Of a stretch of DNA of 64,000 nt, positions 22,961 to 39,304 are shown one piece after another. Origin of the DNA: Talpa occidentalis (Eukaryota > Chordata > Mammalia > Eulipotyphla > Talpidae); the NCBI RefSeq assembly GCF_014898055.3, contig NW_023602073.1, positions 18,027,784 to 18,091,783 on the forward strand, in the 5' to 3' direction. Within the stretch, counting starts at the first letter, position 1. Each line of letters starts with the position of its first letter. Position numbers and translations under genes: made by a program. Below the pieces are notes generated by a model. That model ran no database searches, was not told the DNA's origin, and saw only the letters and a program-made list of their open reading frames with translations.

Positions 22961-24204
22961 TAAAAATCATCTTCTCAAAAAAAAAAATCATCTTCTCATT
23001 GTAGCCGAGTTCTGGGTAAACTAGAGTCCCTGGCCCTTTCGGAAAAGTACTTACCACAGAAGTTTGATCTGGGGAGATGGTTCTTAAGTGTTAACTCGGC
23101 CCCAGCATTACCATCCGACAAGAACACTTCTTTCATGGAATCTTGTGGTTTGGGTCAATAATATCACTAACATATAAATCCAAGAGGAGGAATTTGGTCC
23201 CTGAGACATCCTAAATATTAGAAGTTTCTAGTAACCAATATCAGATGCCCAAGCATTTTGAGTGAATGATTGAATAGCCTATTGAAATACTTCCTTCCTA
23301 TCCCATGGTCATTTCACACCTAATCTATACAAAATTACATGTATTCTGCCCAAATTATGCTATCCAGGCCAGATGGCTAAGAGTTCATCTCCTTCAGCTC
23401 CCCCTTTCCCTCATTCTGTTTTCTCTACCCACAACCGTGCCAACTGTCCCCAAGCCCTGCTCCTCAGTCCCTCCTCTCCCGAAGGCCTCCTCTTGTCCAC
23501 TCTTAACTGCCTGGTTAACAATCACTGCTAACTACCTACTCTGAGCTTGCATCTTTGACATTTGCTGGTGACTCCATAGCCTACCACGTATGACCAAGCC
23601 TCCAGTCTGTCCCCAGACTGAACAGCCAGAACAATCTAAATCCAAGCTTGTCTCATTCATGCGGAAAATCTTTCCATGACTCCCCATGGCTTCACTCCTT
23701 GGCAGTTACCTGGTAGATCTGCTCTGTCTTCCCTGCCTGGGTGCCTGTGTTGGCATGGATCAATATTCTTCTCTATTCGGTGCCCAGAACACACACTTTA
23801 AGACAGTATTCAAGATTCAAGTCTTAAGTAAGACGGCCTGCTGTCCTGCTTCCAGTCCCCTGGTACTTGTCATTTGTATTGGCATTACTGGCTTGCTTAG
23901 CAGCCTCCCCACTGAATTGTAATCTCCAAAACAGAGGTTGTCTCTCACCTCTGAATGTCTGGTACATAATACAAGGCACAGAGTCATCACTAGAAAATGA
24001 TAATTATGCTAAGAACACTAGACAATATCTAATACTTTCCCTCTTGTTGACACCTCCCCCACCCCTCACCCACTCCACCCCACCCCCAGCCCTCACCCCT
24101 GTAAAATGGCAATCTTGGGCTGTAGAATGCCGTAAGTTGAAACAGCGTGGGTGTTTAGAGACAGGCCTACCTGATGATTTGCTATGGTGAGGAACAAGTG
24201 AATA
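22961..24204. other. Intergenic DNA with probable old L2 remnants and a C-rich tract
   Basis: The stretch around 23640-23920 has an L2-like, C/T-rich character but is not confidently assigned. A C-rich run at 24048-24100 (CCCCCACCCC and similar) could form unusual structure. No gene is recognised. Confidence 0.4.
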
Positions 24205-24330
24205 GACTTTGGAGCCATTACAAGTTCAGTCTCCAATCTAGTCTTTACTAACTGGGTTGCCTTGGGCAAGTTCATTAACATTTTCCTGCCTTTGGGTTGC
24301 GAAGAGTTTAACAGCAATTCCTATGTCATA
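24205..24330 (+). repeat. MIR-like fragment
   Basis: GACTTTGGAGCCA, ACTGGGTTGCCTTGGGCAAGTTCATTAA and TGCCTTTGGGTT follow the core of the mammalian MIR SINE. Confidence 0.65.
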
Positions 24331-25759
24331 GACTTATTTTAGCCATTTATTTTTATCCACCAATTTTAGATCACTTATTATCCCAGTAGACCTCTTCCAA
24401 GGGTTCACAGAAGATAGATATATGCAGGGGTTCATTCTTGCCTTTTTTTAAAATCAGGATGATAAGTGCTAAGGACTATGATTATAGCACAGAGGTCAGC
24501 TTAGGTGTCAGCTGGTGTTGCCCTTTTCTCCTTTGTTCTCAGGCCCAAGAAGTTTCCTGTCTTACCTGCCCTATCTGGCAGCGAGTGACTGTGGAGGAGC
24601 GATTTTATGAGCTACAGGTTAAAAGGAGGAAAATGAAGTGTAGGCTTTGGGCCCCTAATGGGGCTTTCCTGACAGGCGGTGGAGGGATGGTTGCCCACAG
24701 TATAGAGAGAAGCAGCTGGATTTCCCACATTGTTTCTCCCTCCCCTGGCTCCCCTGCCTCCAGAGAATGCATCCCTAAAAGTCAAAACAGGTTGTGAATT
24801 CTGGAATCAGCCCTTGTTGCCACTAAGCAGTGCTTCGTCCAATTAGCTGAGTCCCAGAACCTTCACTGTTAAATCTGAATCAACAGCTCTGTTCCCACAA
24901 GTCATTCCTCTTCCAGACTCAACTGCAAGCATAGAATACCTATCAGCAGACAAAAGGAAGGGAACTGTGTGCTGGAGAGTGACAAATGGAGAAGTGGCAG
25001 GTGGGAAAGGCGGACCAGTTAGCTCCGTGCTAGAAAGGAAACCGGCCAAGTTTATTTTTTTTCTTGGAATGAGGAGGGACCTCTGGGGTCTGACGTCTGG
25101 GGGGCTGTGTATTAACTCAGGAATCTTTTAGGGGCTAACCTGATAAAAAAAGATGAGGTTGGAATACCACCTTTCTTAGGAAAAGATTCAGACTTGGTGG
25201 GAGGAAGTGGTCCAGCAAGAGCAGCACACAAGGGCGCCCTCCAGGGTTGACTGTTGAGCCTCAGGGGAAATTGCATTCAAGGTCAAATTAATCAAAAGGC
25301 CCTGGAAGAATCCACTGGAGAACAAAGTCAGCATCCCTAGGGGGCCGGAGAAAGGGAACCACTTCTTAATGCCAAATAAAAGCAGCTAAGATTTGAGAGA
25401 CTCGGTTTCTCCTCCCAAAGATGCAGGAGAACATGGGCTATAAACACTGCCCCCTGGCATCTCTTTTCCAGGGACAGAACTGGAGGCAGGACCTGTGCTG
25501 ACCCAGAGAGGAGCAGGCTGGGAGGGGAAGACAAGGCTCTGTTCCATCCCAAAGGTTTGGTTCTACCCACTTTCCATTCTGCTGTCTCCACTAGATACCT
25601 TGGTCGTCGTCCTAGAATGTAGATTAGGACCCAGAGGCTGGAGCAGGAAAGCCCTAGACAGAGGTTTGGGGTGTTTGCTTTAAAGAATTGGAAGATGCTG
25701 AGGTTCTTCACAGCAACGCTGAGGGGCCACATCAGAATGTGGGTGACAGGGAACACAGG
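24331..25759. other. 3' flank of POM121L2
   Basis: No further gene is recognised. The likely 3' untranslated region of POM121L2 (minus strand) begins at 25759. The first clear AATAAA on the minus strand is at 25051-25056, about 700 bases past the stop codon, and is a candidate poly(A) signal. Confidence 0.4.
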
Positions 25760-29720
<3,961 letters not shown>

Positions 29721-30639
29721 AAGATCCCTCCACTCCACTGTCCCCACCTAGCGCCTGGAGAAGTGGGCAATCTCTGAACCGCGTTTGGGCAAAGGGGGTG
29801 TATAAAGGAACGCGTTCTCCAGCGACCTTGACGTGAACTTAAAGGTCACTTCAATCCGAGCCAGTTTTCTTGTTGGAAGAAATTGTTTTGGTAATCTTTT
29901 AAAAAGTTACTGAGTTTTTCACCGCGTCCCTCACCTCGCTGACCCTGATTTGGGATAAGTATTCAGCCACAAATTCACTTAGGTTATAGTATTTAACAAA
30001 TTAACATTTGCATAAATATCAAAGTCGATTACTTGGTTTCTCCACAATAATTGTATCCAATTTAGTCGTCTATTCTTCCCCTTGAAAATAACCTATTTTC
30101 TAAGTTTAAGGAGTATTTAGAAAAAGCATTTTGTATTTAGAGTAGGTGATTACTGACAATTTTATTCATTCAGAATGTTGTTTTTGTACCGTTTTGTAAA
30201 TCCGTAAATTTTAATATCTTCCTTTGTTTTTGATTAATTAATATGTTTTAGTCCATTTTTATTTATCGTAAGTATGTAAGTGGACTTAGAGAATTGTTAT
30301 TCAGTGATTGAGATAACCATGGGCTTACACCTGGTGTCTGGAAGGTGAGTGCAGTTTGGGGGTTATAGATGCACTTGGCATTGACTCCCCTTTAAAAAGT
30401 CCAAGTTTGATTGTATAATAGTATAATAATGATGAGCTATGAGCTTTCATTAACTATGTTATATATAATTAAAATCTATGGCAAAATAGCACAAAAGTCC
30501 ACAGGTTAATTTAAAATTCAGGAAAGGTGTTCTTGTCCTAAGTCACTTATCATTTGTAGGGAGTACAATTTATGTTAGACTTTCAGTCAAGAGTGCATTT
30601 GTAATTTGTAAGGCAACAGATTCAAAAAGAGCAAAAGAA
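29721..30639. other. AT-rich intergenic DNA
   Basis: No gene or confident repeat is recognised upstream of the L1 fragments. Confidence 0.4.
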
Positions 30640-30925
30640 CATATAGTAATAAGGGTAGAGAAGGAGACATGGAATAATTTTAAAAACCTGATAATCAAAG
30701 AAAAGGAAAGAGAAAACGAACATAGACCCAGAATATATGGGAGAGGGTGGTAAAACAAAGGTAGACTTAAAAACAAATGTATCAGTAATTATATGAAATG
30801 TAAATAGGCAAACTATATCATTGAAATACAAAGATGGTAAGATCAGCAAAAATGGTAAGATCAGTAAAAATAAAATCCAATTACATGCAGTTAAAAGAGA
30901 TACACCATAAATATAAAGGTAAATT
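30640..30925 (+). repeat. Old LINE-1 ORF2 fragment (sense)
   Basis: Strongly diverged, with CCTGATAATCAAAGAAAAGG, ATGAAATGTAAATAGGCAAAC and a GCAGTTAAAAGAGATACACC end resembling internal L1 ORF2 sequence. Many stops are present. Confidence 0.5.
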
Positions 30926-30949
30926 AAGAATGAAATTATATTACTGAAT

Positions 30950-31165
30950 CCGTGCTCCTAACATTTTGTTAAGGAGTTTAACATCTAAGTTAATGAGGGA
31001 TATTAGTCTGTAGTTTTCTTCTCAGATCATTGTCTGGTTTTGGTGTTAGAGTAATGCACACCTCATAAAATTAGTAGAATTTTTTTCTTAAATATGAGGT
31101 AAGATTCACCTTTGAAGCAAGGTGAACCTGGAGTTTTCTTTGTGGGAAGGTTTTAAAGAATAAAA
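30950..31165 (-). repeat. Old LINE-1 ORF2 fragment (antisense)
   Basis: The plus strand contains GAGGGATATTAGTCTGTAGTTTTCTT and TTGTCTGGTTTTGGTGTTAGAGTAATGC, the reverse of a well-known L1 reverse-transcriptase segment. It is diverged and non-functional. Confidence 0.75.
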
Positions 31166-31972
31166 TCAATGTATTGATAGCTGTGTTTACACAAGGCCTA
31201 GGGTGACAGGCTTTAAAAAAATTGTTCTCCACAACTTCTAAATATAATATTATTTACTAGCATTGACATAGGATTACGCAGTTTTCAGCAGATTTTTGAA
31301 AGGATTAAATATAGGGAGGCTATTCATTAGTCAGAGTAGAGTTAGAAATTGATTAACAAAAAAATACAATAAATCCCTCCAAATATTTCTAAAGTAAGTG
31401 ATATAATTCTAAATAATGGAGGGGAGCATATAACGCACAATGGAAAATAGAATAAATTTTTAATTGAATTATAATTGAATATTACATATAAAAACATGTG
31501 AGTGGCAGCTAAAGTTATGTTTTCCAAGGTAGCACTGAATAACTTTCATTTCACTTGTTATAATTAATTCTTCTGATGTGAATCAAATTTGTATTCAGTA
31601 GCAGCAGACAATCCATCAAAACATCTTAAGGAGATAATAAATTTGAAAACCCTTTTACTGGTAGATACAACAGGAGTAAATGTGCAATTTCCTTCTCCAT
31701 GAAATCACGTACAATAAACAAGACCACCTCGAAGGAAGTATTTCCTATTGCTGTTTTGATGGATACTTGGGGGGATGGAAGGAAACTGACACTTCAGATT
31801 GGTAGAAGACTCGTGGAGCTGTATAGAGGAAGATTGGTAGGATCTCAAAGGAAGTTGGGAAAAGAGTCAAACTAGAGAAGGATTTTCAGACAGGTTAATT
31901 TTGCGGTTAGTTAAATGTAGAAGTTGTAGAAATACGTCATACGTCTTTTTGGGATAAAAAGAAAAGACCACT
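31166..31972. other. AT-rich intergenic DNA
   Basis: No gene or confident repeat is recognised. The pol III terminator of the next tRNA (AAAA on the plus strand) lies at 31962-31965. Confidence 0.4.
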
Positions 31973-32044
31973 TAGCAGAGGATGGTTTCGATCCATCGAC
32001 CTCTGGGTTATGGGCCCAGCACGCTTCCGCTGCGCCACTCTGCT
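31973..32044 (-). tRNA. Initiator tRNA-Met(CAT)
   Basis: The 72 bases on the minus strand are identical to the vertebrate initiator tRNA-Met as I know it. It has an A1-T72 first pair, the three G-C pairs below the anticodon loop (CTGGG/CCCAG) that mark initiators, anticodon CAT, and GATCGAA in the T loop in place of TTCGA. All CpGs are kept. A TTTT terminator follows on the minus strand (AAAA at 31962-31965). It is expected to be functional and to deliver methionine to the 40S ribosomal subunit at start codons with eIF2. The human 6p22 block is also rich in initiator Met genes. Confidence 0.97.
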
Positions 32045-32149
32045 AGACGGCTTCGGTATGTCCTTTTTTCTCTCTTCAATGATAAAGATAAAACTTTTCC
32101 TCTAAGAAAAAGTTCATTTTCTATTCCCTTCCCCTCCAGTGACTTTCTC

Positions 32150-33100
32150 AGTGCCCCCCTCATCTCCCAGCTAGTCAGAGACTCTACACAACCAGACGGT
32201 CCCGGACCCTCTTCTCCAGGTCTGCTCTTTGGACCCTACAAACGAGTCTGGGGTGGGAAATCTCTTCCCCCCACAGGACCTGCTAGTTGTGGGGAGCCAG
32301 GCGAGGTAGAGCGCGCCCCGGAATTCTGGCCCCGCCCTTCTCGGGCAGAATCCGAGCGGTCGCTGCCGCTCCCTGCGAGAAATCCTGTCAACCACCTCTT
32401 TTGCCTCCGGTAAGAGATAAAATCTCCTAGACGACCCTTTAGATAAAAGAGAGGCTTTTTTAATTTGCCTCCAAGGGCGCACGATTTTCAAAAGGAACGG
32501 TGCCCCTGGAATAGAATAAATTGAATTTATTGCCCAAATTCTTACATGGCAGCCACAATTATTACATGGCAGCCCCTCTTGGGGCTGTTTTGGTTAAAAA
32601 TAAAGAAAGGAAAGTGAAGGAAAACAAACAAAAAACTAAAGATAGGCTCCCCCTCTCCCGAGGGGAGCAACTCGTGTGTGTGTGGGGGGGTGTGTCTCTT
32701 GATTGCAGCTGCCTCTGTGGTGACGCTGGACAGGCGTGTGGAGGTTGTAAACCTGCCCCCTCGCCGCGCCAGCTTCTGGATGACAAGCAGGTGTGCTGGA
32801 GCAGCCCACGGCTAGGGCCCGGCTTGCAGGCTAGTCTTATTTTTCCCTCCTTTTACTGCATTCTCCGTCCACGATGAACTCTAAGGGCGGCCTCGGCTGC
32901 ATTTTCTCTCGTGGTGGAGTGGCAAGCGTAGCTGCTCGCACAGCCCAGCACCCTCATCCCATCCCAGCCACCTGCACGCCAGTTGGGAGCAGAATTGGGG
33001 GCGCCCTCTGGGTCCCCCACTTCTTGCCGCTGGAGCACTGTCCGGGGTCCTTGGAACTAGCGCCTCCTCGCGGATATAGGAAAATCTTTGTTTGTCACTT
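32150..33100. other. Moderately GC-rich stretch beside initiator tRNA
   Basis: GC content and CpG count are raised but no exon, ORF family or promoter motif is recognised. GCGCCCTCTGGGT at 33000-33012 weakly resembles a reverse CTCF core. Confidence 0.35.
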
Positions 33101-33239
33101 CGGGCCAATTTCAGGCTTTCTGCGTTGCCTGCAAGGAAGCTCTCGCTTGGAACAGACTTGACTTTGGAGCTCAGGCCGTCTAGGTGGGATGAAGCTCCTG
33201 TCAGTGAAGGTTTCCTCATGCCAAGACGAGGACAGGGGT

Positions 33240-35189
33240 GGTCTTGAGTTCCGTTGCAATTTGTTTTCCCAGGCTTACCGGGGGAAGGAACCCAGAGCCA
33301 GAGAACCTGGCAATAGGCAGCAGGTTTAAGTCTCCAGGGATATTCTGAATCCAGGGAGAATGAAACTCGATTATTCCTTTTGGTCTTTTATCATCCCTGA
33401 TCCACGTCGCCTCGAGGAGATGCTGCATCTTCAAATTGTGGCCTCTCAAAATCAGTGTCTTTTCAAACTTTTCTGACTGCCACGTAGTATCAGAAATATG
33501 TTTACAATCACAAACACACATCTTTGTATTCATAGATCTATTTGATTCTGTCTGTCTTGCTATCTGTGGAGAAAGACACACACACGCAGTGCCAGGCAAT
33601 TTTCACCAAACCATATTTTGCTACATGGAGTTTATTCTGATATTTCCTTTTCTTATTCTATTCCACGTCATTCGTCACAATACCAGTTGTGAGCTTTTCT
33701 TTTATATGGATTTTATGCCCATTCACCTCTGAGTCACCAGATGATTTGAAAAGCACCCTCGTGTATATAATGGTGTTAGAAATAGCTCAGCCTTCTAGAG
33801 TTAAATAATGGATTGGAAGACAGTGACCTTTCCATTCTGGTGGGACCAGTAGTCAAGGGATTAAGAAAAGGGTTAGATACCACGAGCTTTTTTTGGTATC
33901 ACACAGCAGTCAGTGTTATCTGAGAAAGAGTACTCTCCTAGGTTCCTATCTGCATAGTCCTGCAAGGGATGCAGAAAAATAACACTTACTCTATGGTACT
34001 TTCTTAATCCTTATTTCCCCCACCACCACCACCACTATAGTATATTTGTAAGGTGTTTTCTTTCCTCTTTATGTGTTGAAGGATTCTTGCCTCTGTAGCT
34101 AAGTACATATTGGTCCTTACCCCTTAGAATATATTTTGCTGTTTATTCCCCTATTTTATCATTTTCAACATAATATTCTGATGTGGCTTCCTCTGCTTGG
34201 AGAATTCTTACCTCAGGTATCTATTAGATTTATCCTCTCACCTCTTTGAGCCTCTGTTTTAATATCAGAACCAATGGATTCAAAGTCTGGATAGATGCAG
34301 ATTGCCCTTCCCCATTTTCTGTGGCTACTTCTCAGAGATTTGTATATTAAGTTTCCTTATGTTTCTGCTAGGATGAGGAATTCTCCCCTATCTTGGCTGT
34401 GTTTGCTGTCACAGTACAGTCTCTTGCAATGTTCTGTTCATCTAGTGTTTACCCTTGTCAATAGCTGTTTGTGGCTCTCTAGCATCTGTTGGTTATTTGT
34501 GTACTGGACATTTGAATCTTAAAAATATTTGGGTTCATTTGAAATTCTTGGAGACATGACTCATCTCATTTCATTCCCACACCAAAATAACAGGAAGTAA
34601 ACACCTTCTTACATTTTTAAATAATATAAATTCCTGGGTTTTAAAGCTAGAGAGTGACGACATATACTGGATGAGTCAGTCTATCCGCATGATTCTTTAG
34701 TGCCATTTTCTGAAGCAGATGCATATCCAGTAGATATATTAATGTGTAATAAGCAGATCTTCAACACTGTGACAATTACCAGAAGTCAATCCACGTGTCT
34801 TTCACCAGGCCTCTGATCTCTAATCCACAAATCTTGCTCTTTTCAGATTTCTGACCTTCGAGCTAACCAATCCCAGTCACCAGGACTCCATATACAGCCT
34901 TATAGCAGGCCGTTTCTCTCTCCACCTACAGTGACTGATCAAATGAGACATCTGGCAGGATTTCTTTTCACCACTATCTTTCAGGGGCACTTCTGAGTGG
35001 GAGATTGTGCAGCTGATACAAACATCAGTTCACCTATCTGTAACCAAGTGATTTGATTAACTAGGACTCTTCTATACCCCTATTTCACCCCATAGAATGG
35101 TTCTTAAGACTTCTCTAATATGCCATATTTGACATTTCCACTCACATTTCATTAGTCAAATCAAGTCACATGGATGTAGAATGAAGTGT
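33240..35189. other. Intergenic DNA without recognised genes
   Basis: No V1R-type receptor relic could be found in this interval, although human carries VN1R10P nearby. A short CCA repeat lies near 34020. Confidence 0.35.
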
Positions 35190-35340
35190 ATATATAATTT
35201 CATTTTGAAATAATTGTAAGTTCATACCGAAATTGTAAATATAATACAGAGAGGTTTTATGTACTCTTCACCCAGTTCCCCCCAGATTTCCTGTTATGTG
35301 TTTCTTCTAAAAGTTTTGTGCCTCAGTTTAAATAAATGAA
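35190..35340 (-). repeat. Old LINE-1 3' UTR fragment (antisense)
   Basis: Sequence like ATACAGAGAGGTTTTATGTACTCTTCACCCAGTTCCCCCCAG is the reverse of a common mammalian L1 3' segment. Diverged. Confidence 0.5.
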
Positions 35341-36088
35341 CCATTTTTAGTTATTTTTTTCAATAAATTGTGAAATTGAGATTCACTATATATATTTTTT
35401 TGATCTGTGGATATCCGTTGCTCCAACAGCATTTTTGGGGAAAGACTAAGACTTTCCTTCCTTTTCTGAATTGTTTGTTGTTTCTGAATTGTTTTAGGTG
35501 CATTAGGATTTTGACAGAAGGAAGGGAAAGTGTATTTCTAAAGAAACACACAATCCGAATCATCAACTGAACCATTAGTTTTATCATTATCCACAATTAC
35601 AGAAATGAACAATAAAATGGCCTGATATTTCTGGGTATGTTGAATATTTCACCTCAAGACCACACTGTAGTATTTGTCAAAGATGCCTTATCATTTGCTT
35701 GTCATGAGAATGTGTTGTTTCTTGGTTTGGAGGACTTTCTGTGCCTGCCAATAATAGCTCAGTCATGAGAGGGAAGAACTGAAAATCTAAAGGTCTTGAG
35801 TTTTGACATTGTAAATCCTTTATGCAATTAATACAGCTTGGAGTTCCTTTTCTCCAAGACCTAGTCTAGAAGGAAAACTCTCTTAGATTGTAACGTTTTT
35901 GTACCATGATCCTCAGAAGGTCTCCAGGCTTAAAAATTGCTGCTGGGAATAGAATAGAAATGAAAGGTTGAAGATAACTGACTTCTTGATGTTTTCTTGT
36001 GCTAAACAAGTAAAAACAGCTCATGTTTAACCCAAATTCCCTTTTGTAAGGCAGAACTCCCCCCAAGGCAGGGGAACAAAGTTATCAG
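35341..36088. other. AT-rich intergenic DNA
   Basis: Nothing gene-like is recognised. Confidence 0.35.
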
Positions 36089-36161
36089 TGCCTGAACAGG
36101 GACTTGAACGCTGGACCCTCAGATCAAAAGTCCAGTGCTCTACCAACTGAGCTACCCAGGC
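36089..36161 (-). tRNA. tRNA-Lys(TTT)-like, probably decayed
   Basis: The 73 bases on the minus strand align with tRNA-Lys-TTT: acceptor GCCTGGG, D arm TAGCTCAGTTGGTAGAGCA, anticodon loop CTTTTGA (anticodon TTT), T arm with GTTCAAGTCCCTG. The anticodon stem is damaged: CTGGA faces TCTGA, giving one mismatch and two G-U pairs where the consensus has five pairs. The base after the anticodon is G, not A. The T stem has a C-C clash. No TTTT run follows in the next 70 bases on the minus strand, so proper pol III termination is doubtful. Box A and box B are close to consensus. It is likely a pseudogene or low-activity copy. Confidence 0.82.
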
Positions 36162-36169
36162 TCCTTCTA

Positions 36170-36934
36170 AATTGGCTTCTACATACACAGCAATAAAATA
36201 AATGACTAGTTCAATTCTGTAATGCAGTAGATTCCTTCTTGTGCCATGAAAAGCAACTGAGCAGATGTGTATCCACAAAGTCCATTCACCCAGCTTTTCT
36301 TCAGGTCAGTTAAGAAGGGATGTAAATGACTCCAAGACAACAATCCTTATTTGAGTACAGTTGTAGAAGGGGAAATAAACAAAAGAAACCATCTGCTGCA
36401 GTATTTATTGAATGCCTAATTAAAGCTGTCAGTTCCATTTACTGAGCCCCAAGAAACGACCAAAAATGATACAGAGAGGCATAAAGATGGAAGGAAGATT
36501 CTTGAGTGCCACTGGTTTTGGGGCTTATCTCAGGGAGTTGGGTTTTGGAAGTTTCTGCACATCAGGCTCCTGCCCTTTTTGGCCCAAGAATCATACCGCT
36601 ACACACCAAGTATGAACTTCACCCCACACTGAACCATCTAGAAGTCACATAAACATTGCCCACCATAGCCAAAGCTTAAATCCCTCCAATTTATCCCCCC
36701 ACAATGTCTGTGGTTACTCCTTCAAGCAGGTAAATTCTTGATTGTTCCATGTCCTCTTGCTTTTGAACTTCATGGTTGCATCTCCCCTGGTGTTCCTTGT
36801 CAGTTCCTACCTGTCCTTTGGGTCACAGTTCAGGCATTATGCTTTACCTCCTTCTGGGAGCTTTAGAGGACTCCCCAGGACTGATGTAGAAGTTTCTGAA
36901 CTACACCTAGGATTCCTGAGGTAATTTCAATTCT
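36170..36934. other. Intergenic DNA with possible L2 remnant
   Basis: The segment 36780-36900 has an L2-like antisense feel (GTCCTTTGGGTCACAGTTCAGGCA). Nothing else is recognised. Confidence 0.35.
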
Positions 36935-36938
36935 ATGA

Positions 36939-36980
36939 ATAGCATTTTTTAATTTTTTTAAAAAAATTAAAAAATGCTAT
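36939..36980. repeat. Perfect 42-bp palindrome at SINE boundary
   Basis: The left arm ATAGCA-T6-AA-T7 is followed directly by its exact reverse complement A7-TT-A6-TGCTAT, with no spacer. The block is then followed by a direct copy of the left arm (36981 onward) that leads into the SINE tail. It can extrude as a cruciform or hairpin. Confidence 0.9.
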
Positions 36981-36999
36981 GAATAGCATTTTTTAATTT

Positions 37000-37250
37000 T
37001 TTTAAAATTTATTTATTTTATGCATACAAGAGCCAGGGTGTAGGCGGGTGAGAGGATTCACCAGAGAGTGTGGGGAACAGAACACACAGATTGACTAAGA
37101 TACGCTGCTAAGGGGAGCAGTAGGCAAGTCAGGAGAGGTCTGCTGCACCTTGTGAGTTAGCTCCCTGGCCGGGGATCGAACTCATGCTGCAGTGGCTGCT
37201 GGTAGCTTCGTAGTGATGTGACTTAATCCCCTGTGCCACCAGGGAGGCCC
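37000..37250 (-). repeat. tRNA-derived SINE, minus strand
   Basis: Copy with GAGCCAGGGTGTAGGC tail block and CCACCAGGGAGGCCC head. It is flanked by TGAATAGCATTT at 36980-36991 and 37252-37263. Confidence 0.9.
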
Positions 37251-37699
37251 CTGAATAGCATTTATTACATGCTGTGTTATAACTATCGCTTGTGTGGTGT
37301 ATACGCTAATGTCTATTTCTATCTTGAATAGCTCCTGCAAACTTCAGGTTGACACATGCAACCACTTTCTCCACACACATTTAAAATCACCAGAAACCAT
37401 CTAAAATCACCAAAAACCGAACTCTTGACCTTTCACCCAAGCTTGCTCCTCACCAGTCTTCCTCATCTAAATAACAGCTACTCCAACTGTGCAGTGATCT
37501 AGGAATTTTCTTTTGCTTATATCCTACATCCTAGCATCATGCCACCTTCAAAACATATCCTTAATCTAACCACTTTTTCACTACTTCCATCACTACCACA
37601 CTAAAAAATCTATCAACTCTCACATAGATGTTTGCAATAGACTCTCCACTAGTTTTCCTGCTTCTATCTATTCTTGGCCCCTTCCTGTCTATTCTAAAC

Positions 37700-37985
37700 A
37701 CAGGAGTAGTACAACATTCTCTAGAAGTTCAAAACCTTCCAGAGGTTTCCCGCTCATTCTGTATAAAAGCCAACTGCCAGGAGGGTTTGCCCCTCTCTTC
37801 TCTTCCCCTTCTAATCTCCAGCTACACTTGTCGCTTGCTCTTCATCAAACTAATCAGACCTACTTCTGCCTCAAGTCTTTGCATCTGTTGTTTCCTCTAT
37901 CTGGAATCCTCTTTCTCCAAATATATGCCTACCTTATTTCCTCATATTCTTCAACTCTTTGCTGAAATCTTACCCATTCTACATA
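37700..37985 (-). repeat. LINE-2 3' end fragment (antisense)
   Basis: CTCAAGTCTTTGCATCTGTTGTTTCC, TCTGGAATCCTCTTTCTCCA and CAACTCTTTGCTGAAATC follow the reverse of L2. Confidence 0.7.
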
Positions 37986-37989
37986 TTTA

Positions 37990-38460
37990 ACATTCCAAAA
38001 CATTAAACATCACCTAATCACCCCCTCATCTTCCCAGGTTTTTTTCCCCATGGAAATGTGGGAGGTCCCATGGGTGAAGATATGGTGGTATGTGTCCATC
38101 TGATGCCAGATGAGAGAAGGGGCCTGTGGATACATTCTTCAAAAACACTGACCCTAAGCCACCAGTAGGTGTGCTCAACTACTCTTCTCTGATTGTTGAT
38201 GCAAAGCCACCCTGACTTCTCCACAAGCTGAACGATACCACCCACCTAGTGATTGCCAACAGGGATCTGCACCCACTCGCCTGTGTGCTAGTGAGCATGG
38301 CCACTTATTCCATACTGTGCTTGTTAGGGTGTTTTGTTTTTGTTTTTGTTTTTACTCATACTGTGTTTGGAAGAGTAGATCCTATTCTTTGGAAGAATAG
38401 ACCTGTTGATCATGACTATTTGGTAGGATCCTCTGATAAACATCAGCAGGACCTAGAGCC
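37990..38460. other. Intergenic DNA without recognised features
   Basis: An unassigned segment with a short (TTTTTG)n run near 38335-38355. No gene is recognised. Confidence 0.35.
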
Positions 38461-38480
38461 ATTGTAATGGGAAGATTTTT

Positions 38481-38764
38481 TTTTCTAAAGAATCTTTCCT
38501 TTTTTCTTTTTTTTTAAATGCTTATTTATTTTTATACAAGAACTGGGGTACAGGCCAGAGGCACCAGAGGGTGAGAGGATTCACCAGAGAGAGAGCAGGC
38601 ACACTGACCAAAATACACTGCGGAGGGGAATAGCGGGCAAGACAAGAGAGGTCTGCCGCACATGTGGGTATCTCCCTGGCCAGCTGGAAATTGAACTGGC
38701 CCTGCAGAGGCTGTGGACAGCTTCACAGTGCTGCGCTCAACCTGCAGCGCCACTGGGGAGGCCC
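38481..38764 (-). repeat. tRNA-derived SINE with 18-bp target duplication
   Basis: Full-length minus-strand copy with a perfect duplication TGTAATGGGAAGATTTTT at 38463-38480 and 38765-38782. The tail is extended by T-rich simple sequence. Confidence 0.94.
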
Positions 38765-39049
38765 TGTAATGGGAAGATTTTTAATTATTGACTCAAGTAC
38801 ACCTCAGTCAACCTGACTTCAAAAAACTGTTCTTTGGCAAGTTAACAGTTCCAGTTAACCTAGGATTCAGGGTCATTTTATTTTATTGTTTAATAGAAAG
38901 GCTAGCTCCTACTCTCTCTGAGCCTACCATTTTATGACTGACTCAATAATGTGTAACTTATGTTATCACTGAGGTCCTAGCATTACAGTAGCATTCATAT
39001 AAGTTTTTATATATGTAAAATATACTGTTACAGTGATACAATTGCAACA

Positions 39050-39175
39050 ATAATAAAGTGCCTACAAGTACCTAGCCCTTTCACATATCATCTCATTTCA
39101 TCCCTAAGGTAACTCTGATATAGGCTATCTTGTTCCTGTTTTGCAGATGAAGAACCTAACTTTGAGAAGTTATAT
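39050..39175 (+). repeat. MIR fragment
   Basis: ACATATCATCTCATTTCATCC followed by TTTTGCAGATGAAGAACC matches the MIR core and its flank. Confidence 0.7.
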
Positions 39176-39304
39176 TTTCTTATTAAAGTTTCCAAAACTG
39201 GTAATTGGAGGAACTGATGCTCTTAACAATTTGATTCATACTCTTCTGAGGTTTTAAACAACACCATGCTACAGGTCCTCAAATAATGTTATTTTGCTCA
39301 AGTC

